This document shows, piece by piece, positions 45,852 through 56,013 of a stretch of DNA of 64,000 bases. Source of the stretch: Photobacterium marinum (GTDB lineage: Bacteria; Pseudomonadota; Gammaproteobacteria; Enterobacterales; Vibrionaceae). The stretch spans positions 186,001 through 250,000 of the forward strand of contig NZ_AMZO01000016.1 in the NCBI RefSeq assembly GCF_000331515.1, read 5' to 3'. Below the pieces are notes generated by a model. It searched no databases and was not told the origin of the DNA. It worked only from the letters and a program-made list of their open reading frames with translations. The position numbers and the translations under genes are program-made. How positions within the stretch are numbered: position 1 is the stretch's first letter; each line of letters begins with the position of its first letter.

Positions 45852-46031
45852 CCTCTTTCATCCGGACTATAACCGTCGGCTCTGGAATCATGTAAAAAAG
45901 CACTGAACCAGATCTGCTGACCTTAACTAACGTGAAATTAGTTAAGCGCTCGCGGGCTTTTCAAAATAAGCCATTTTTATATGATCTATTTCGAACTACC
46001 GCCGGTGGGGAATTTCACCCCGCCCTGAGAA
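45852..46031 (-). ncRNA. FMN riboswitch (RFN element) of ribB
   Basis: Read on the minus strand, the conserved blocks occur in order: GGGCGGGGTGAAATTCCCC, ACCGGCGGTA, AGCCCGCGAGCG, GGTCAGCAGATCTGGT, TTCCAGAGCCGACGG and TATAGTCCGGATGAAAG. This is a complete FMN aptamer, 200 bp before ribB. Just 3' of it, AAGAG-ATC can pair with GATCTCTT followed by GCTTTTT, a likely regulatory terminator. FMN binding should reduce ribB expression. Confidence 0.95.
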
Positions 46032-46181
46032 TTCTTGGAAATCTTAGGTAAATCAACATCTAGACGCAAGAGAAAGAGTTGATTTCGTATCACAAATTTG
46101 AAATTACGAGCAGATTGATTGTTTTGTGTTCAGTGGCGAAGAGGAATTATGCTTTGTGATGTCGACTCTTGAGTTAATTAT

Positions 46182-47108
46182 TTATTGGGTATCATCCATT
46201 TTTCCGGTGAATTTATAGATGTTTTTGACAAAAAGAGGAAGGCAATAAGTAGGTAATTGCAGAGCACCCATCAGGACGAGATAGTCAGGGCCAAGATAAC
46301 TTCCGGCGACAGTAAATGTCAGTAATACATTTCGATTTGCCGACGTAATAGCAGCAAGTAAACTCTGATCAAGGTCAGCACGACGGTAACAAAGATAACC
46401 TGCAAAAAAATACAAACCGCAGATAACTAACCCAATCAATAAGAAAAAGAAACCATCAGTGAGCGAATTATTGAAAACCTCCCGGAAAGGCCCGATTAAC
46501 CCGAATGGAAAAGCCAGTACGAGAATAATCGTGACTTGCGAGAGTTTGCCGTGTACGCGATGCAATAGGTGATGTGGAATAAACCTGTAGCAAAGGGCTG
46601 AGAACAACATAGGGCCAAAGATAAAGATTACCAACCGCTGGAGATAACTCTGCATGTCTAGTGTGAAATGCTCGTCCTGGAAAACTATCAGGTTGATATA
46701 AAGTATGATCGGCATTAACAAGGTTGAGGCAATTGTCATTGCCATGGCTTTTAATGCATCAAGGCCTACAGAGCGGGCAATAGCAGGTGTGGCGAACAGC
46801 GAGCCTGTTGCAGCAACACCTGCTATAGCAAGAAGCAACTCCGGGCTGGCGTTTAATAACATAGCAACAGAGCAGCTTATCAGAGTAAGCAACGCTGAAT
46901 GGAAAAGTGCGTATAGCCAGATTTCGCTATTGAACAGCTGCTTAACCAGCAATGCTTGTGGCATACCCAAAAGGGTAAAAAGCATAAGAAAGAACAGAAT
47001 ATAGGGCAACACAGGGAATAGGGCGAACGAGGTATCTGGAAAAAGAAAGCCTAGAATAGCTGCAACAATAAGTAAGGCTGAGGAATGCTTAGATAAGAGG
47101 CTGATCAT
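46182..47108 (-). CDS. BASS/ACR3-like membrane transporter
   Basis: A 308-residue protein with about ten hydrophobic segments. The overall pattern, with the ATPAIARSVGLD block after helix 4 and the SANRNVLLTF block in the C-terminal half, matches the bile-acid:sodium symporter superfamily. The substrate cannot be told. The frame can start at GTG 47117 or ATG 47108; the ATG is chosen because AAGAG stands at a usable distance. It lies upstream of the riboswitch on the same strand but is a separate unit, so a flavin role would be speculative. Confidence 0.75.
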   Translation of the reverse strand: MISLLSKHSSALLIVAAILGFLFPDTSFALFPVLPYILFFLMLFTLLGMPQALLVKQLFNSEIWLYALFHSALLTLISCSVAMLLNASPELLLAIAGVAATGSLFATPAIARSVGLDALKAMAMTIASTLLMPIILYINLIVFQDEHFTLDMQSYLQRLVIFIFGPMLFSALCYRFIPHHLLHRVHGKLSQVTIILVLAFPFGLIGPFREVFNNSLTDGFFFLLIGLVICGLYFFAGYLCYRRADLDQSLLAAITSANRNVLLTFTVAGSYLGPDYLVLMGALQLPTYCLPLFVKNIYKFTGKMDDTQ

Positions 47109-47375
47109 AATTTTCACTCTTGCTTATGTTGCATCATTGTTGCGTACCAATGCGTTGGATTGCAAGCAAAACAAGAGTATGCACTAAGCACTGCCTTAAT
47201 CGGAGAAATTATTCATTGTTAATGTCGTTTTAAGCGCTAAAAGATCATGGCGATTAACTATCGATTAACACATAAGAAAAACTAATATTGACATCTAAAT
47301 ATTGTCATTTTTTGCGGAAATATTAACCGGATAAAATTACCTCAGTTCATAAATACAACAAAATGAGAGGCAATC

Positions 47376-47567
47376 ATGGCACAGGCAATGAATTTTGATA
47401 CCATCGCACATAACGCCGCAATGGAGAAAAAAGCCTATGCGGTTAACATCAAAGGATTGATTGCACACGCATTAGATATTCTCTTTGGCGCTCGTAAAGC
47501 ACCAAAACAGTACAATGTATCGGATCTTCCGGTTCACCTACAAAAGGACATCGGAATCTATCGATAA
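47376..47567 (+). CDS. DUF1127 small protein
   Basis: A 63-residue basic protein with the C-terminal DUF1127 (YjiS-like) motif: LFGARKAPKQYNVSDLPVHLQKDIGIYR shows the Ser/Asp, Leu, Asp-Ile-Gly pattern. In other proteobacteria such small proteins bind RNA or affect phosphate and carbon metabolism. ATGAGAGGCAATC provides a good ribosome-binding site. It is followed at once by a terminator, so it is a single small transcript. Confidence 0.85.
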   Translation: MAQAMNFDTIAHNAAMEKKAYAVNIKGLIAHALDILFGARKAPKQYNVSDLPVHLQKDIGIYR

Positions 47568-47597
47568 TCAGTATATTGAACACCGGACATAAAGAAG

Positions 47598-47622
47598 ACG
47601 CTGGCTGATGCCAGCGTTTTTT
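47598..47622 (+). terminator. Terminator of DUF1127 gene
   Basis: Stem ACGCTGG/CCAGCGT with loop CTGATG and a seven-T tail. Confidence 0.88.
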
Positions 47623-47772
47623 TGCGCTAATAAAACTTATCTGAAGCAATTCGCTGCTTTACAGCTATGATTTTATTGTTTTTTTCCTCATAATTTTACC
47701 CAGGTTTAATTATTTACATATCGGATATGGCATTATCATGTCGTATGTGTATGAGGCACGGAGATAAATTAA

Positions 47773-48051
47773 GTGGGCTTTTTCTCAAAACTATTTGGAT
47801 TAGGTAAAGAAACCAAAGCGGTTGAGGTTGAACCTTTTGAACACGAAGGTTACCTGATTTATCCGGAGCCTATAGCAGAAGGTGGTCAGTACCGTATTGC
47901 TGGCCGCATTTGTAAAGAAATCGACGGTGAGATGAAGACTCATACATTTATCCGTTCGGATTTATTGGCCTCTAAACACGATGCGGAAAACTTCATGTTA
48001 GAGAAAGCTAAGATGTTTATTAAGCAGACTGGCGATGACATGTTCCGCTAA
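47773..48051 (+). CDS. HlyU-family protein
   Basis: A 92-residue protein of Pfam HlyU type, with the short start MGFFSKLFGLGKE, then EPFEHEGYLIYPEP and GGQYRIAGRICKEI. Genome annotations call the family a transcriptional activator of haemolysin, but it lacks the winged-helix of the true V. cholerae HlyU (ArsR/SmtB type), so the name should not be taken as function. The start is GTG with CGGAG 11 bases upstream. A 13-bp hairpin follows the stop. Confidence 0.82.
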   Translation: MGFFSKLFGLGKETKAVEVEPFEHEGYLIYPEPIAEGGQYRIAGRICKEIDGEMKTHTFIRSDLLASKHDAENFMLEKAKMFIKQTGDDMFR

Positions 48052-48572
48052 AAATTGCAGAACGACAGTTTTCTAAACTATACCGGCACCTGCCGCCGGT
48101 ATAGTTTCTCATGATCATGGCAGGTACAACTATTGAGAAGTAGTTACAAGAAATATCAATCGGGATAAGCAGGAAGCAATAACTCAAGTGCTTATTCTTA
48201 TTGGTATCAGATTCATCAGGGAAAGATGGGTTTTCTGACTTCCATTCCGGGTTCACTACAACATCTCTTCTTGATGCATTTAAAACGGAAGTACTGACTG
48301 CTCAGGGCATCCGTTTTGGACAATAAGTTGGTTGCATTCGAATTAATTGGTTATTTATGTGCCTGTTCGTGCGTATTTTGTTAATTTTATTCGAGGTTTG
48401 ACCTCTGTCCACATGCTAAAAACGTTCTTTTATTACTGATAGAAGGTAACATCTGCTGTCAATAACAGCGTGTATGTTAAATAATTTTGTTTTATTCCTA
48501 CAAAGTGCTTGATCTTACTGAGTGGGTTGGATACAAAATTGTTACTTCTTTGCCAATATTCAGGGAATAATA
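48052..48572. other. Intergenic region before pntA, with a possible gene remnant
   Basis: These 521 bp hold the hairpin at 48075 and the pntA promoter. In frame +, bases 48183-48326 read as a short open stretch ending SGKDGFSDFHSGFTTTSLLD and AFKTEVLTAQGIRFGQ then stop. It has no credible start codon or ribosome-binding site, so it may be the 3' scrap of a lost gene. Nothing else is recognisable. Confidence 0.4.
48075..48107. terminator. Hairpin terminator behind HlyU-family gene
   Basis: Perfect 13-bp stem AAACTATACCGGC/GCCGGTATAGTTT with a seven-base loop. The U-tract is short (TTTCTC). Confidence 0.7.
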
Positions 48573-50129
48573 ATGCAAATTGGTGTGCCAAAAGAGATAC
48601 TCGCGAACGAAACGCGAGTCGCTGCAACACCTAAAACGGTAGAGCAGCTTTTAAAAATGGGGTTCAGCGTTGCTGTCGAACATGGTGCAGGTATCGAAGC
48701 AAGCTTTGATGATGCAGCATATGAAGCCGCTGGTGCGACTGTTGTTTCGGTTGAGGATGTGTGGCAATCAGATTTAATTCTGAAAGTTAACGCTCCCCTG
48801 GTAAATGACAAAACGGGTGTTGATGAATTTGATTTGATCAAAGAAGGCGCAAGCCTTGTTAGCTTTATCTGGCCAGCTCAGAATCCTGAGTTGCTGGAAA
48901 AACTGTCAGGCAAAAACATCAACGTAATGGCGATGGACTCAGTACCACGTATTTCAAGAGCACAGGCTCTTGATGCTTTGAGTTCAATGGCAAACATCGC
49001 CGGTTATCGTGCTGTTGTCGAAGCTGCTCACGAATTTGGCCGCTTCTTTACCGGCCAGATTACAGCTGCCGGTAAAGTTCCACCAGCTAAAGTGATGGTT
49101 GCAGGTGCCGGTGTTGCTGGTTTGGCTGCAATCGGTGCTGCCGGAAGCCTTGGTGCGATTGTTCGCGCATTTGACGTTCGTCCTGAAGTAAAAGAGCAGG
49201 TTGAGTCAATGGGCGCTGAATTCCTTGAAGTTGATTTCAAGGAAGACACAAGCACAGGTGACGGTTACGCGAAAGAAATGTCTGATGATTTCAACAAAGC
49301 TGCTGAGCGTCTGTACGCAGAGCAGGCTAAAGACGTTGATATCATCATCACGACGGCTTTGATTCCGGGTCGTTCTGCTCCGAAATTGATCACCAAAGAA
49401 ATGGTTGATTCAATGAAGGCGGGTAGTGTGATTGTCGACCTTGCTGCTGCAAACGGCGGTAACTGTGAGTACACAGAGGCTGACAAAGTTGTTACTACAG
49501 AAAACGGCGTGAAGATTATCGGTTACACCGATATGGTAGGTCGCCTGCCAACTCAGTCTTCTCAGCTTTATGGTACCAACCTTGTAAACCTGATGAAGCT
49601 GCTTTGTAAAGAGAAAGACGGCAACATCGATATCGACTTCGAAGATGAAGTTCTGCGTGGTCTGACTGTTATTAAAGAAGGCGAGGTTACTTGGCCGGCT
49701 CCACCAATTAAGGTGTCTGCTGAACCACAACAACCAGCACCAGAGCCTGAACAGCCAGCAGTCGTTGAAGAAGCGCCGGCTTCACCTGTGAAGAAATATG
49801 GTCTGATGGCTGCCGGTGTTGCAGTATTCGGCTGGATCGCGAACTATGCGCCTGCTGAGTTCCTGTCGCACTTCACTGTATTTGCTCTGGCATGTGTGGT
49901 GGGCTATTACGTTGTCTGGAACGTTACCCATGCCCTGCATACTCCTTTGATGTCCGTAACTAATGCTATCTCAGGCATCATCATTGTTGGTGCTTTGCTA
50001 CAAATTGGCCATGGAATCGGTATTGTTACCTTCCTGTCGTTCGTAGCTGTATTGATCGCAAGTATCAACATCTTCGGTGGCTTTACCGTCACTAAACGGA
50101 TGCTTGAAATGTTCCGTAAAGATAAATAA
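48573..50129 (+). CDS. pntA: NAD(P) transhydrogenase subunit alpha
   Basis: A 518-residue PntA (510 in E. coli). The N-terminal NAD-binding domain resembles alanine dehydrogenase and starts [20 protein letters not shown]; its Rossmann glycine loop is [19 protein letters not shown] Pro/Glu/Gln-rich linker near residue 390 leads to four membrane helices. Together with PntB it uses the proton gradient to reduce NADP with NADH. The ATG at 48573 fits both the family N-terminus and AGGGAA upstream. pntB follows after 10 bp. Confidence 0.97.
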   Translation: MQIGVPKEILANETRVAATPKTVEQLLKMGFSVAVEHGAGIEASFDDAAYEAAGATVVSVEDVWQSDLILKVNAPLVNDKTGVDEFDLIKEGASLVSFIWPAQNPELLEKLSGKNINVMAMDSVPRISRAQALDALSSMANIAGYRAVVEAAHEFGRFFTGQITAAGKVPPAKVMVAGAGVAGLAAIGAAGSLGAIVRAFDVRPEVKEQVESMGAEFLEVDFKEDTSTGDGYAKEMSDDFNKAAERLYAEQAKDVDIIITTALIPGRSAPKLITKEMVDSMKAGSVIVDLAAANGGNCEYTEADKVVTTENGVKIIGYTDMVGRLPTQSSQLYGTNLVNLMKLLCKEKDGNIDIDFEDEVLRGLTVIKEGEVTWPAPPIKVSAEPQQPAPEPEQPAVVEEAPASPVKKYGLMAAGVAVFGWIANYAPAEFLSHFTVFALACVVGYYVVWNVTHALHTPLMSVTNAISGIIIVGALLQIGHGIGIVTFLSFVAVLIASINIFGGFTVTKRMLEMFRKDK

Positions 50130-50139
50130 GGAGTAACAC

Positions 50140-51516
50140 ATGTCTGCAGGTATCGTACAAGCGGCATACATTGTTGCTGCAGTACTATTTATCATGTCTC
50201 TTGCGGGACTTTCCAAGCAGGAAACAGCGCGAGCAGGTAACTACTATGGTATTGCCGGTATGGCAATTGCCCTTTTCGCGACTATCTTTGGTCCTGAAGC
50301 TCAGGGCACAGCCTGGGTTATCCTTGCGATGATCATCGGTGGTGCAATCGGTATCCACTTCGCTAAGAAAGTAGAAATGACAGAAATGCCAGAACTTGTG
50401 GCAATTCTTCACAGCTTTGTTGGTATGGCTGCGGTACTGGTTGGTTTCAACACCTTCCTGGATCACGGTGAACTGACTGGCGCTATGCTGAATATCCACC
50501 TTGTTGAAATCTTCCTTGGTGTATTCATCGGTGCTGTAACCTTCACCGGTTCTGTTGTGGCGTTCGGTAAGTTGCGTGGTGTGATTTCATCTAAGCCACT
50601 GATGCTGCCACACCGTCATAAGCTGAATCTGGTTGCTGTTATCGTATCATTGCTGCTAATGGTGATGTTCGTTAACGCTGAAGGTTCAATGTTTGCTCTG
50701 ATCGTTGTAACACTGATTGCATTTGCATTCGGTTACCACCTGGTTGCTTCAATCGGTGGTGCTGATATGCCGGTTGTTGTTTCAATGTTGAACTCATACT
50801 CTGGATGGGCTGCAGCGGCGGCTGGTTTCATGCTGGCAAACGACCTGCTAATCGTAACTGGTGCATTGGTTGGTTCTTCAGGTGCAATCCTTTCTTACAT
50901 TATGTGTAAGGCTATGAACCGTTCATTCATCAGCGTTATTGCCGGTGGCTTTGGTACAGACGGCAGCTCAGCAGCAACAGGTGAAGAGCAGGGTGAACAC
51001 TACGAAGCATCAGCTGAAGAAGTGGCAGAAATGCTGAAAGGTGCACGCTCTGTAATCATCACTCCTGGATATGGTATGGCAGTAGCTCAGGCTCAGTACC
51101 CTGTACATGAGATCACTGACAAGCTACGCAGCAAAGGCGTTAACGTTCGTTTCGGTATTCACCCTGTTGCGGGTCGTCTGCCAGGCCACATGAACGTTCT
51201 ACTGGCTGAAGCAAAAGTTCCATATGATATCGTTCTGGAAATGGACGAAATCAACGATGACTTCGAAGAAACCGATGTAGTTCTGGTTATCGGTGCGAAC
51301 GATACGGTTAACCCGGCTGCTTTGGAAGATCCAAATAGCCCAATTGCGGGTATGCCGGTTCTTGAAGTGTGGAACTCAAAACACGTTATCGTATTTAAGC
51401 GTTCAATGAACACTGGTTACGCTGGCGTACAGAACCCATTGTTCTTCAAAGAAAATACACAAATGCTGTTCGGTGATGCTAAAGAGTCTTGTAACAAGAT
51501 TCTTGAACACCTTTAA
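50140..51516 (+). CDS. pntB: NAD(P) transhydrogenase subunit beta
   Basis: A 458-residue PntB (462 in E. coli). About nine membrane helices occupy residues 1-260. The NADP-binding domain III follows, with [14 protein letters not shown] and [18 protein letters not shown], and the nucleotide-contact [16 protein letters not shown] precedes the ATG. The vxrABC genes follow after a terminator, the same order as V. cholerae VCA0563-VCA0567. Confidence 0.97.
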   Translation: MSAGIVQAAYIVAAVLFIMSLAGLSKQETARAGNYYGIAGMAIALFATIFGPEAQGTAWVILAMIIGGAIGIHFAKKVEMTEMPELVAILHSFVGMAAVLVGFNTFLDHGELTGAMLNIHLVEIFLGVFIGAVTFTGSVVAFGKLRGVISSKPLMLPHRHKLNLVAVIVSLLLMVMFVNAEGSMFALIVVTLIAFAFGYHLVASIGGADMPVVVSMLNSYSGWAAAAAGFMLANDLLIVTGALVGSSGAILSYIMCKAMNRSFISVIAGGFGTDGSSAATGEEQGEHYEASAEEVAEMLKGARSVIITPGYGMAVAQAQYPVHEITDKLRSKGVNVRFGIHPVAGRLPGHMNVLLAEAKVPYDIVLEMDEINDDFEETDVVLVIGANDTVNPAALEDPNSPIAGMPVLEVWNSKHVIVFKRSMNTGYAGVQNPLFFKENTQMLFGDAKESCNKILEHL

Positions 51517-51540
51517 TACAGAGTTTGCTGTAATCTAATA

Positions 51541-51566
51541 GAGGGAGCCAGTTGGCTCCCTTTCTT
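51541..51566 (+). terminator. Terminator of pntAB
   Basis: Perfect 8-bp stem GGGAGCCA/TGGCTCCC with a two-base GT spacer, followed by a T-rich tail. Confidence 0.85.
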
Positions 51567-51670
51567 TTTCTTCTCATTTCACCCTCTGCCTTTGGTGCTT
51601 TCACTGTAAATGTCTTAAACTAATGACAATTTTCTGACATTAACGACCAATTGAGTGATACACTTTGCTC

Positions 51671-53110
51671 ATGAAAAAGTATGTTTTATTAATATCGCTG
51701 TTGCTCTCCGGAGTCTGTCATGCCGAGGCTGATAATTTGCCGGAGCGTCTAAGATCTGTACGTGCAGAGCTTCTCAACAGCGAACCTTTAGCGACATACG
51801 ATTTCAGAAAGCTGCAAAGTCGTTTTCCCAATCCTTTACTGTTACCTTCCAGCTTATTGCCGCAATCGGCAGTTTATCCGCTTAAATCGCTCAAACGCCT
51901 TTATAAAAATGCGATTACCTGTAAAGGGCCGTGGCCGGTAAGCCCGCTGGTTACTCAACCAGTTGTTTTCACAAGAGCGATCTGTAATAACACGATCCTT
52001 CCAAAGGGGTGGTTTGTCCGAGCCGGATATATTCATCCAGGCGGCGGTAGTTATGCAGTTCGTTATCTTGAGAAACACCCTGATGCGGTTGAAGATTTGG
52101 AAAGATACCTTCACATCCAGGAGCGAGAGCTGGCACCGACTAATTCAATACTCGGTCGCCTGCAGCGTATGAGCAATGAAGAAATTCATGTTTATATTGC
52201 TGGCGCTGAAGCGTTTATCTCGAATGGCGAGCTGTGGATACGGAACGGTAATGAATACAATGTTTACGACCAGCCAACATGGGCTTTTGTTCTTAACCAG
52301 TATGATGTGAACTTTACACGTCTGAAGCAAACTGATTTTTGTCTGGTTAAAAGCGGGAATATCTGTTGGGAAAAAGAAGATCAGTCCCATCTGATGTTTT
52401 ATCTTCTTGTTGGTTTGCTGGTCGTCAACGTGGCCTTGTTGATTGGTTGGAGTGTTTACCGCTGGCGTATTCGCCGACGTGCCATGCAAGAGCGGATGCT
52501 TGTTCTGCAAATCCTTACACATGAGCTTCGTACTCCAATTGCCAGCCTGGGCATGACAGTTGAAGGTTTCAGGCGTCATTTTGATGCGTTACCTGAGAGC
52601 TTATACGATGAATTTCGGCGCTTGACGGAAGATTCTCGCCGTCTGCGCCAGCTTGCTGAAGCGAGTAAAGATTACCTTCAGGCGAACCAACAAGAACTAA
52701 GTGTTCAACAGGTTGACTCTTTTAATGAGTGGGTTGAATATTTAAGTGAGCCCTACGATGTATCGTTACAGCTCAGCGATGATCGGTCAGTGAAGGTAAA
52801 TATCTATTGGCTGGGAACTTGTATTGATAATTTATTATCTAATGCACAGAAGTACGGCAAAGCACCTATTAAATTAACTTCATCATTCAACGACGGAAAA
52901 CTAATTGTAAGAGTTGAAGATAAAGGCCAGCTTGGTTCGAAAGACTGGGCAAGATTGAGAAAGCCCTTTGTTAGTGAAAAAGGTCTAGGGCTTGGTCTTA
53001 CAATCGTTGAATCGATGATTCGGAGAATGGGGGGACGAATGAAGCTAATCGGCCCGCCGACAACATTTATTTTGGAGATACCGTGTGAATCAAACTCTGC
53101 TTCTGGTTGA
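51671..53110 (+). CDS. vxrA: Sensor histidine kinase VxrA
   Basis: A 479-residue kinase. The signal peptide ends CHA|EA, a periplasmic sensor domain (about 20-240) contains several cysteines, and one membrane helix lies at about 241-262. The phospho-acceptor is His284 in THELRTPIASL; the N-box DNLLSNAQKYG and the G2 box GLGLGLTIVES complete the kinase. The VxrAB system of V. cholerae controls type VI secretion, biofilm and the response to cell-wall damage. The ATG at 51671 gives a proper signal peptide, two codons after an upstream TTG. The end overlaps vxrB by 26 bp. Confidence 0.92.
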   Translation: MKKYVLLISLLLSGVCHAEADNLPERLRSVRAELLNSEPLATYDFRKLQSRFPNPLLLPSSLLPQSAVYPLKSLKRLYKNAITCKGPWPVSPLVTQPVVFTRAICNNTILPKGWFVRAGYIHPGGGSYAVRYLEKHPDAVEDLERYLHIQERELAPTNSILGRLQRMSNEEIHVYIAGAEAFISNGELWIRNGNEYNVYDQPTWAFVLNQYDVNFTRLKQTDFCLVKSGNICWEKEDQSHLMFYLLVGLLVVNVALLIGWSVYRWRIRRRAMQERMLVLQILTHELRTPIASLGMTVEGFRRHFDALPESLYDEFRRLTEDSRRLRQLAEASKDYLQANQQELSVQQVDSFNEWVEYLSEPYDVSLQLSDDRSVKVNIYWLGTCIDNLLSNAQKYGKAPIKLTSSFNDGKLIVRVEDKGQLGSKDWARLRKPFVSEKGLGLGLTIVESMIRRMGGRMKLIGPPTTFILEIPCESNSASG

Positions 53111-53756
53111 AGATGACCGCAACCTTGCTGATGGTTTACTCGAGAGCTTGAGGGATGCAGGTTATGAATGCCTGTATGCTGACTGTGCAACAAAAGTAGC
53201 CGATTTATGGTCGGGTGCAGATTTGGTTGTTTTAGACCGCCAGTTACCCGAGGGTGACTCGCTTGATTACCTGAATGGCTGGCTTGAGATTAAGCAAGTG
53301 CCAGTTATTCTGCTGACTGCTATGGTTTCAGTTACAGATAAGGTTGTAGGCCTTGATTCTGGCGCAAAAGATTACCTGACCAAGCCATTTGCTGAAGAAG
53401 AACTGCTGGCTCGAATTCGATTGCACCTGCGTAGCGCGGGTTCTGCACCTGAGGTGAAATCCGCAAATGTCATCACGACCGGCGATATTGTTATTGATAT
53501 GGATAGTCGTGAAGTCAGACAGGGAGAGGAGAAGATAACCCTTACTCGTACAGAATTCGAATTACTTGTATTTCTGGCAAAGCATGCGGGTAGGGTATTT
53601 ACTCGTGATGAATTGCTGGATCAAGTATGGGGTTATAACCATTACCCAACCACTCGAACCGTTGACACGCATATCTTGCAATTGCGTCAAAAATTGCCTG
53701 GTATTGAAATTGAAACTTTGCGTGGTGTCGGTTACCGACTGAAATCAGCACAGTAA
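53085..53756 (+). CDS. vxrB: OmpR-family response regulator VxrB
   Basis: A 223-residue regulator. The receiver domain has acidic residues Asp10/Asp11, the phosphorylation site Asp51 in LVVLDRQLPEGD, and Lys in YLTKPF. The winged-helix output domain (about 125-220) ends GVGYRLKSAQ. The GTG start lies inside vxrA with TTGGAGA before it, and the stop shares one base with the vxrC start. It should be phosphorylated by VxrA. Confidence 0.94.
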   Translation: MNQTLLLVEDDRNLADGLLESLRDAGYECLYADCATKVADLWSGADLVVLDRQLPEGDSLDYLNGWLEIKQVPVILLTAMVSVTDKVVGLDSGAKDYLTKPFAEEELLARIRLHLRSAGSAPEVKSANVITTGDIVIDMDSREVRQGEEKITLTRTEFELLVFLAKHAGRVFTRDELLDQVWGYNHYPTTRTVDTHILQLRQKLPGIEIETLRGVGYRLKSAQ

Positions 53757-54619
53757 TGAGAAAGCTCTCCTATACATGTGCTTTGTTTATGTTGCATTCG
53801 GTGTTAATGGCACCGGGTGCAGCTGCAAAGTGGTTTACTGGTCAGGATCGATATACCTTGGCCCATCAAAGGCTGCTTGAAGGTAGCACTTCCGCTAGTT
53901 TTGAAGGGATGGTTCAGGCTTGGCAACAAGCTCCGAATAATGAGGAGAGAAATAATCTTAATTCTCTGCTTAAGTTAGCCGTTTCTGAAGATTGTGGTCG
54001 AAGCTTGTCTCAAAATTCACTGCCGGACTGGCTGCCCAATTTGGTTATCCAGCGTGAAGTGATCCAGAATCTCAATCAAATTATGCTTAAGTTGTCTATT
54101 AATGGCGTGAGCAACAGCAATATCTCTGAAGTGAAACTGGTTAAATGGCCAGATCAGACAGTGATTGCCAATTCACCCGTGATAGGTGCCGGCGGTTATT
54201 TTGCTGTTGAAACCCGACGCCTGGAAAAGCCAATTACAGCAGGGCTTTATCAGTTGGTAATCAGTGCTAATGGTGAAGAAAGTTTTAATCGCTGGATTGT
54301 TCTCTCTGAGCCCTCTGTTAAGCAGCGTATTTCCTGGAAAGACAGCAAAAACTGGCGTATAGAGCGTGGTAATCTGCCAAATCCGGCCTGTCCATCTCCG
54401 GTGCTGTCAATGAGTATGTATGATTTGAACGATACCACCTGGACACCGCTTTGGACGGAAGATGTTGATGGTAAATTGCCAACGACGCTACCTAAAATTG
54501 ATGTACCGGATGGAAGGTATTGGTTGAGCGTTGGGTTAATCGAAAGTCGCTGGCAAGGGGAAATATCTATACTTGATATACAAACTATCACTCGTCCGGT
54601 TGATTACCCAGGATTCTGA
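53756..54619 (+). CDS. vxrC: VxrC, DUF2861 periplasmic protein
   Basis: A 287-residue protein with a signal peptide (GAAA|KW). It is DUF2861, the family of V. cholerae VxrC (VCA0567), which is co-transcribed with vxrAB. The protein begins with a helical, repeat-like segment and ends in Ig-like strands. The molecular role is not known; it could modulate VxrA signalling in the periplasm. TAATG joins it to vxrB. V. cholerae has vxrD and vxrE next; here an nnrS gene follows instead, after a 122-bp gap. Confidence 0.88.
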   Translation: MRKLSYTCALFMLHSVLMAPGAAAKWFTGQDRYTLAHQRLLEGSTSASFEGMVQAWQQAPNNEERNNLNSLLKLAVSEDCGRSLSQNSLPDWLPNLVIQREVIQNLNQIMLKLSINGVSNSNISEVKLVKWPDQTVIANSPVIGAGGYFAVETRRLEKPITAGLYQLVISANGEESFNRWIVLSEPSVKQRISWKDSKNWRIERGNLPNPACPSPVLSMSMYDLNDTTWTPLWTEDVDGKLPTTLPKIDVPDGRYWLSVGLIESRWQGEISILDIQTITRPVDYPGF

Positions 54620-54669
54620 TTTATAAATAAATAGCCTTCATTTAGACTCGGCTTCTTTCCATATTTCAA

Positions 54670-54692
54670 AAGATACATTTGAATCACAACTT
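54670..54692. promoter_or_regulatory. NsrR-like box, distal copy
   Basis: A 23-bp element starting AAGATACATTTG and ending ACAACTT. It matches 19 of 23 positions of the gammaproteobacterial NsrR consensus, which has 11-bp arms AAGATGYATTT/AAATACATCTT. It lies 25 bp upstream of the stronger copy. Confidence 0.55.
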
Positions 54693-54694
54693 AA

Positions 54695-54717
54695 AAGATG
54701 TATTATTTATACATCTT
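54695..54717. promoter_or_regulatory. NsrR box upstream of nnrS
   Basis: Arms AAGATGTAT and ATACATCTT form a perfect 9-bp inverted repeat with a five-base centre, matching about 20 of 23 positions of the NsrR consensus. It lies 25-47 bp before the nnrS ATG, where bound NsrR would block transcription until nitric oxide removes its Fe-S cluster. Confidence 0.85.
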
Positions 54718-54741
54718 TTAAGTTTGAGTTTAAATTTATCT

Positions 54742-55947
54742 ATGATGCAGATTCTGGATAGTGAAAAAGAACAGCGGATTATTCCAATATTCCGTCTCGC
54801 ATTTCGTCCTTTTTTTCTGGCTGCAAGTGCATTTTCTGTGATATCGATGCTGTTATGGGCGGCTTTCTGGTCAGGGCACTTCAATGTCAGCTCTTTGATG
54901 TACAGTAATCCGTTGTGGTGGCATAGCCACGAAATGCTGATTGGTTTTACCGGCGCAATCATTGTCGGTTTCTTATTAACAGCTGTTCAGAATTGGACCG
55001 GGAACCCTGGTGTAAGAGGCTGGAAACTGGCGAGTATCTTTTTTTTGTGGCTGGTTGCCAGGGTAGGGATTCTGGTTTCAACGCCGAATACTTTACTAAT
55101 GATTGCCGACTTATTATGGATGCCACTGGCAGCATATTTTCTCGCAATTCCGATTATCATTCGTAAGCAATGGAATAATCTGTTCTTTGCGCCTTTGATT
55201 GCGCTGCTTACTGTTCTGAATGCGCTTTTCCATCTGTCTTTGTTTGGCTATGGTGGGTTTGAACTGCGCGAAATTTCATTTATGGCCATTATGGTTATTG
55301 CTGTGATTGTGTTAGTCGTTGGGGGGAGGGTGATCCCATTCTTTACCTGGCGAGGAACCAACACAGAGCAAATTACACGGGTTAAGTGGATTGAGTACGC
55401 TTCACTGATCCCATGCTGGTTGTTACTGCTTGCTGTCTTGGTGCCACTCCCGGAAATGTTTAGCAATGAAGTGCTGGCTGGATTGATGCTGCTTACTGCG
55501 ATTTGTAACTTTGTTCGTTTTACTCGCTGGCGAACACTGTCGACATTGAAAACTCCACTTTTGTGGCTGCTTCATTTTGCCTACCTGTTTATGATCATTG
55601 GTATGCTGTCACTTGGTATCAATAAATTTAACGGCTCAATAAGTTACAGTGTAGCGCTTCATTTTATTACCTTGGGTGGTATTGGTTGTATGATTCTGGC
55701 AATGATTGCACGAGTTTCGTTGGGTCATACAGGTCGAAACCTGAAAGTCGGAAAATTGATGGTTGTTGCTTTCGGCGCTTTGCTTATGGCTACTCTCGTT
55801 CGAACTGTCTTAGTGATGCTGTTTCCTGCTATGATTCTTAATGCCTATGTTATTTCAGCTATTTTGTGGGCTGTCGCCTTTGCGATTTTCACTGTTGTAT
55901 ATTTTCCTATACTGACGACTCCTCGAGTTGATGGACGTCCTGGATAA
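54742..55947 (+). CDS. nnrS: NnrS family heme-copper membrane protein (NO stress)
   Basis: A 401-residue membrane protein with about twelve helices. The family start MMQILDSEKEQRIIPIFRLAFRPFFL, the WWHSHEMLIGF block and GGRVIPFFTWRG are characteristic, with histidines that can bind heme and copper. NnrS protects against nitric oxide damage, and in Vibrio fischeri it is under NsrR control. The ATG at 54742 fits the family start; the longer frame to 54679 would run through the NsrR box. An ATG one codon later is also possible. Confidence 0.93.
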   Translation: MMQILDSEKEQRIIPIFRLAFRPFFLAASAFSVISMLLWAAFWSGHFNVSSLMYSNPLWWHSHEMLIGFTGAIIVGFLLTAVQNWTGNPGVRGWKLASIFFLWLVARVGILVSTPNTLLMIADLLWMPLAAYFLAIPIIIRKQWNNLFFAPLIALLTVLNALFHLSLFGYGGFELREISFMAIMVIAVIVLVVGGRVIPFFTWRGTNTEQITRVKWIEYASLIPCWLLLLAVLVPLPEMFSNEVLAGLMLLTAICNFVRFTRWRTLSTLKTPLLWLLHFAYLFMIIGMLSLGINKFNGSISYSVALHFITLGGIGCMILAMIARVSLGHTGRNLKVGKLMVVAFGALLMATLVRTVLVMLFPAMILNAYVISAILWAVAFAIFTVVYFPILTTPRVDGRPG

Positions 55948-56013
55948 GTAGATGACAAAACAGCGAATTGCCCCTAGAATAATGCTCCCTTTAACAGAGT
56001 AGAATTAACAGCT

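Noticed and set aside
46182..47108. Riboflavin transporter controlled by the FMN riboswitch
   Set aside because: The riboswitch lies downstream of this gene on the minus strand and points to ribB; the sequence looks like the BASS superfamily.
48183..48326. Short open frame before pntA
   Set aside because: Protein-like composition but no start codon or ribosome-binding site; noted only as a possible remnant.
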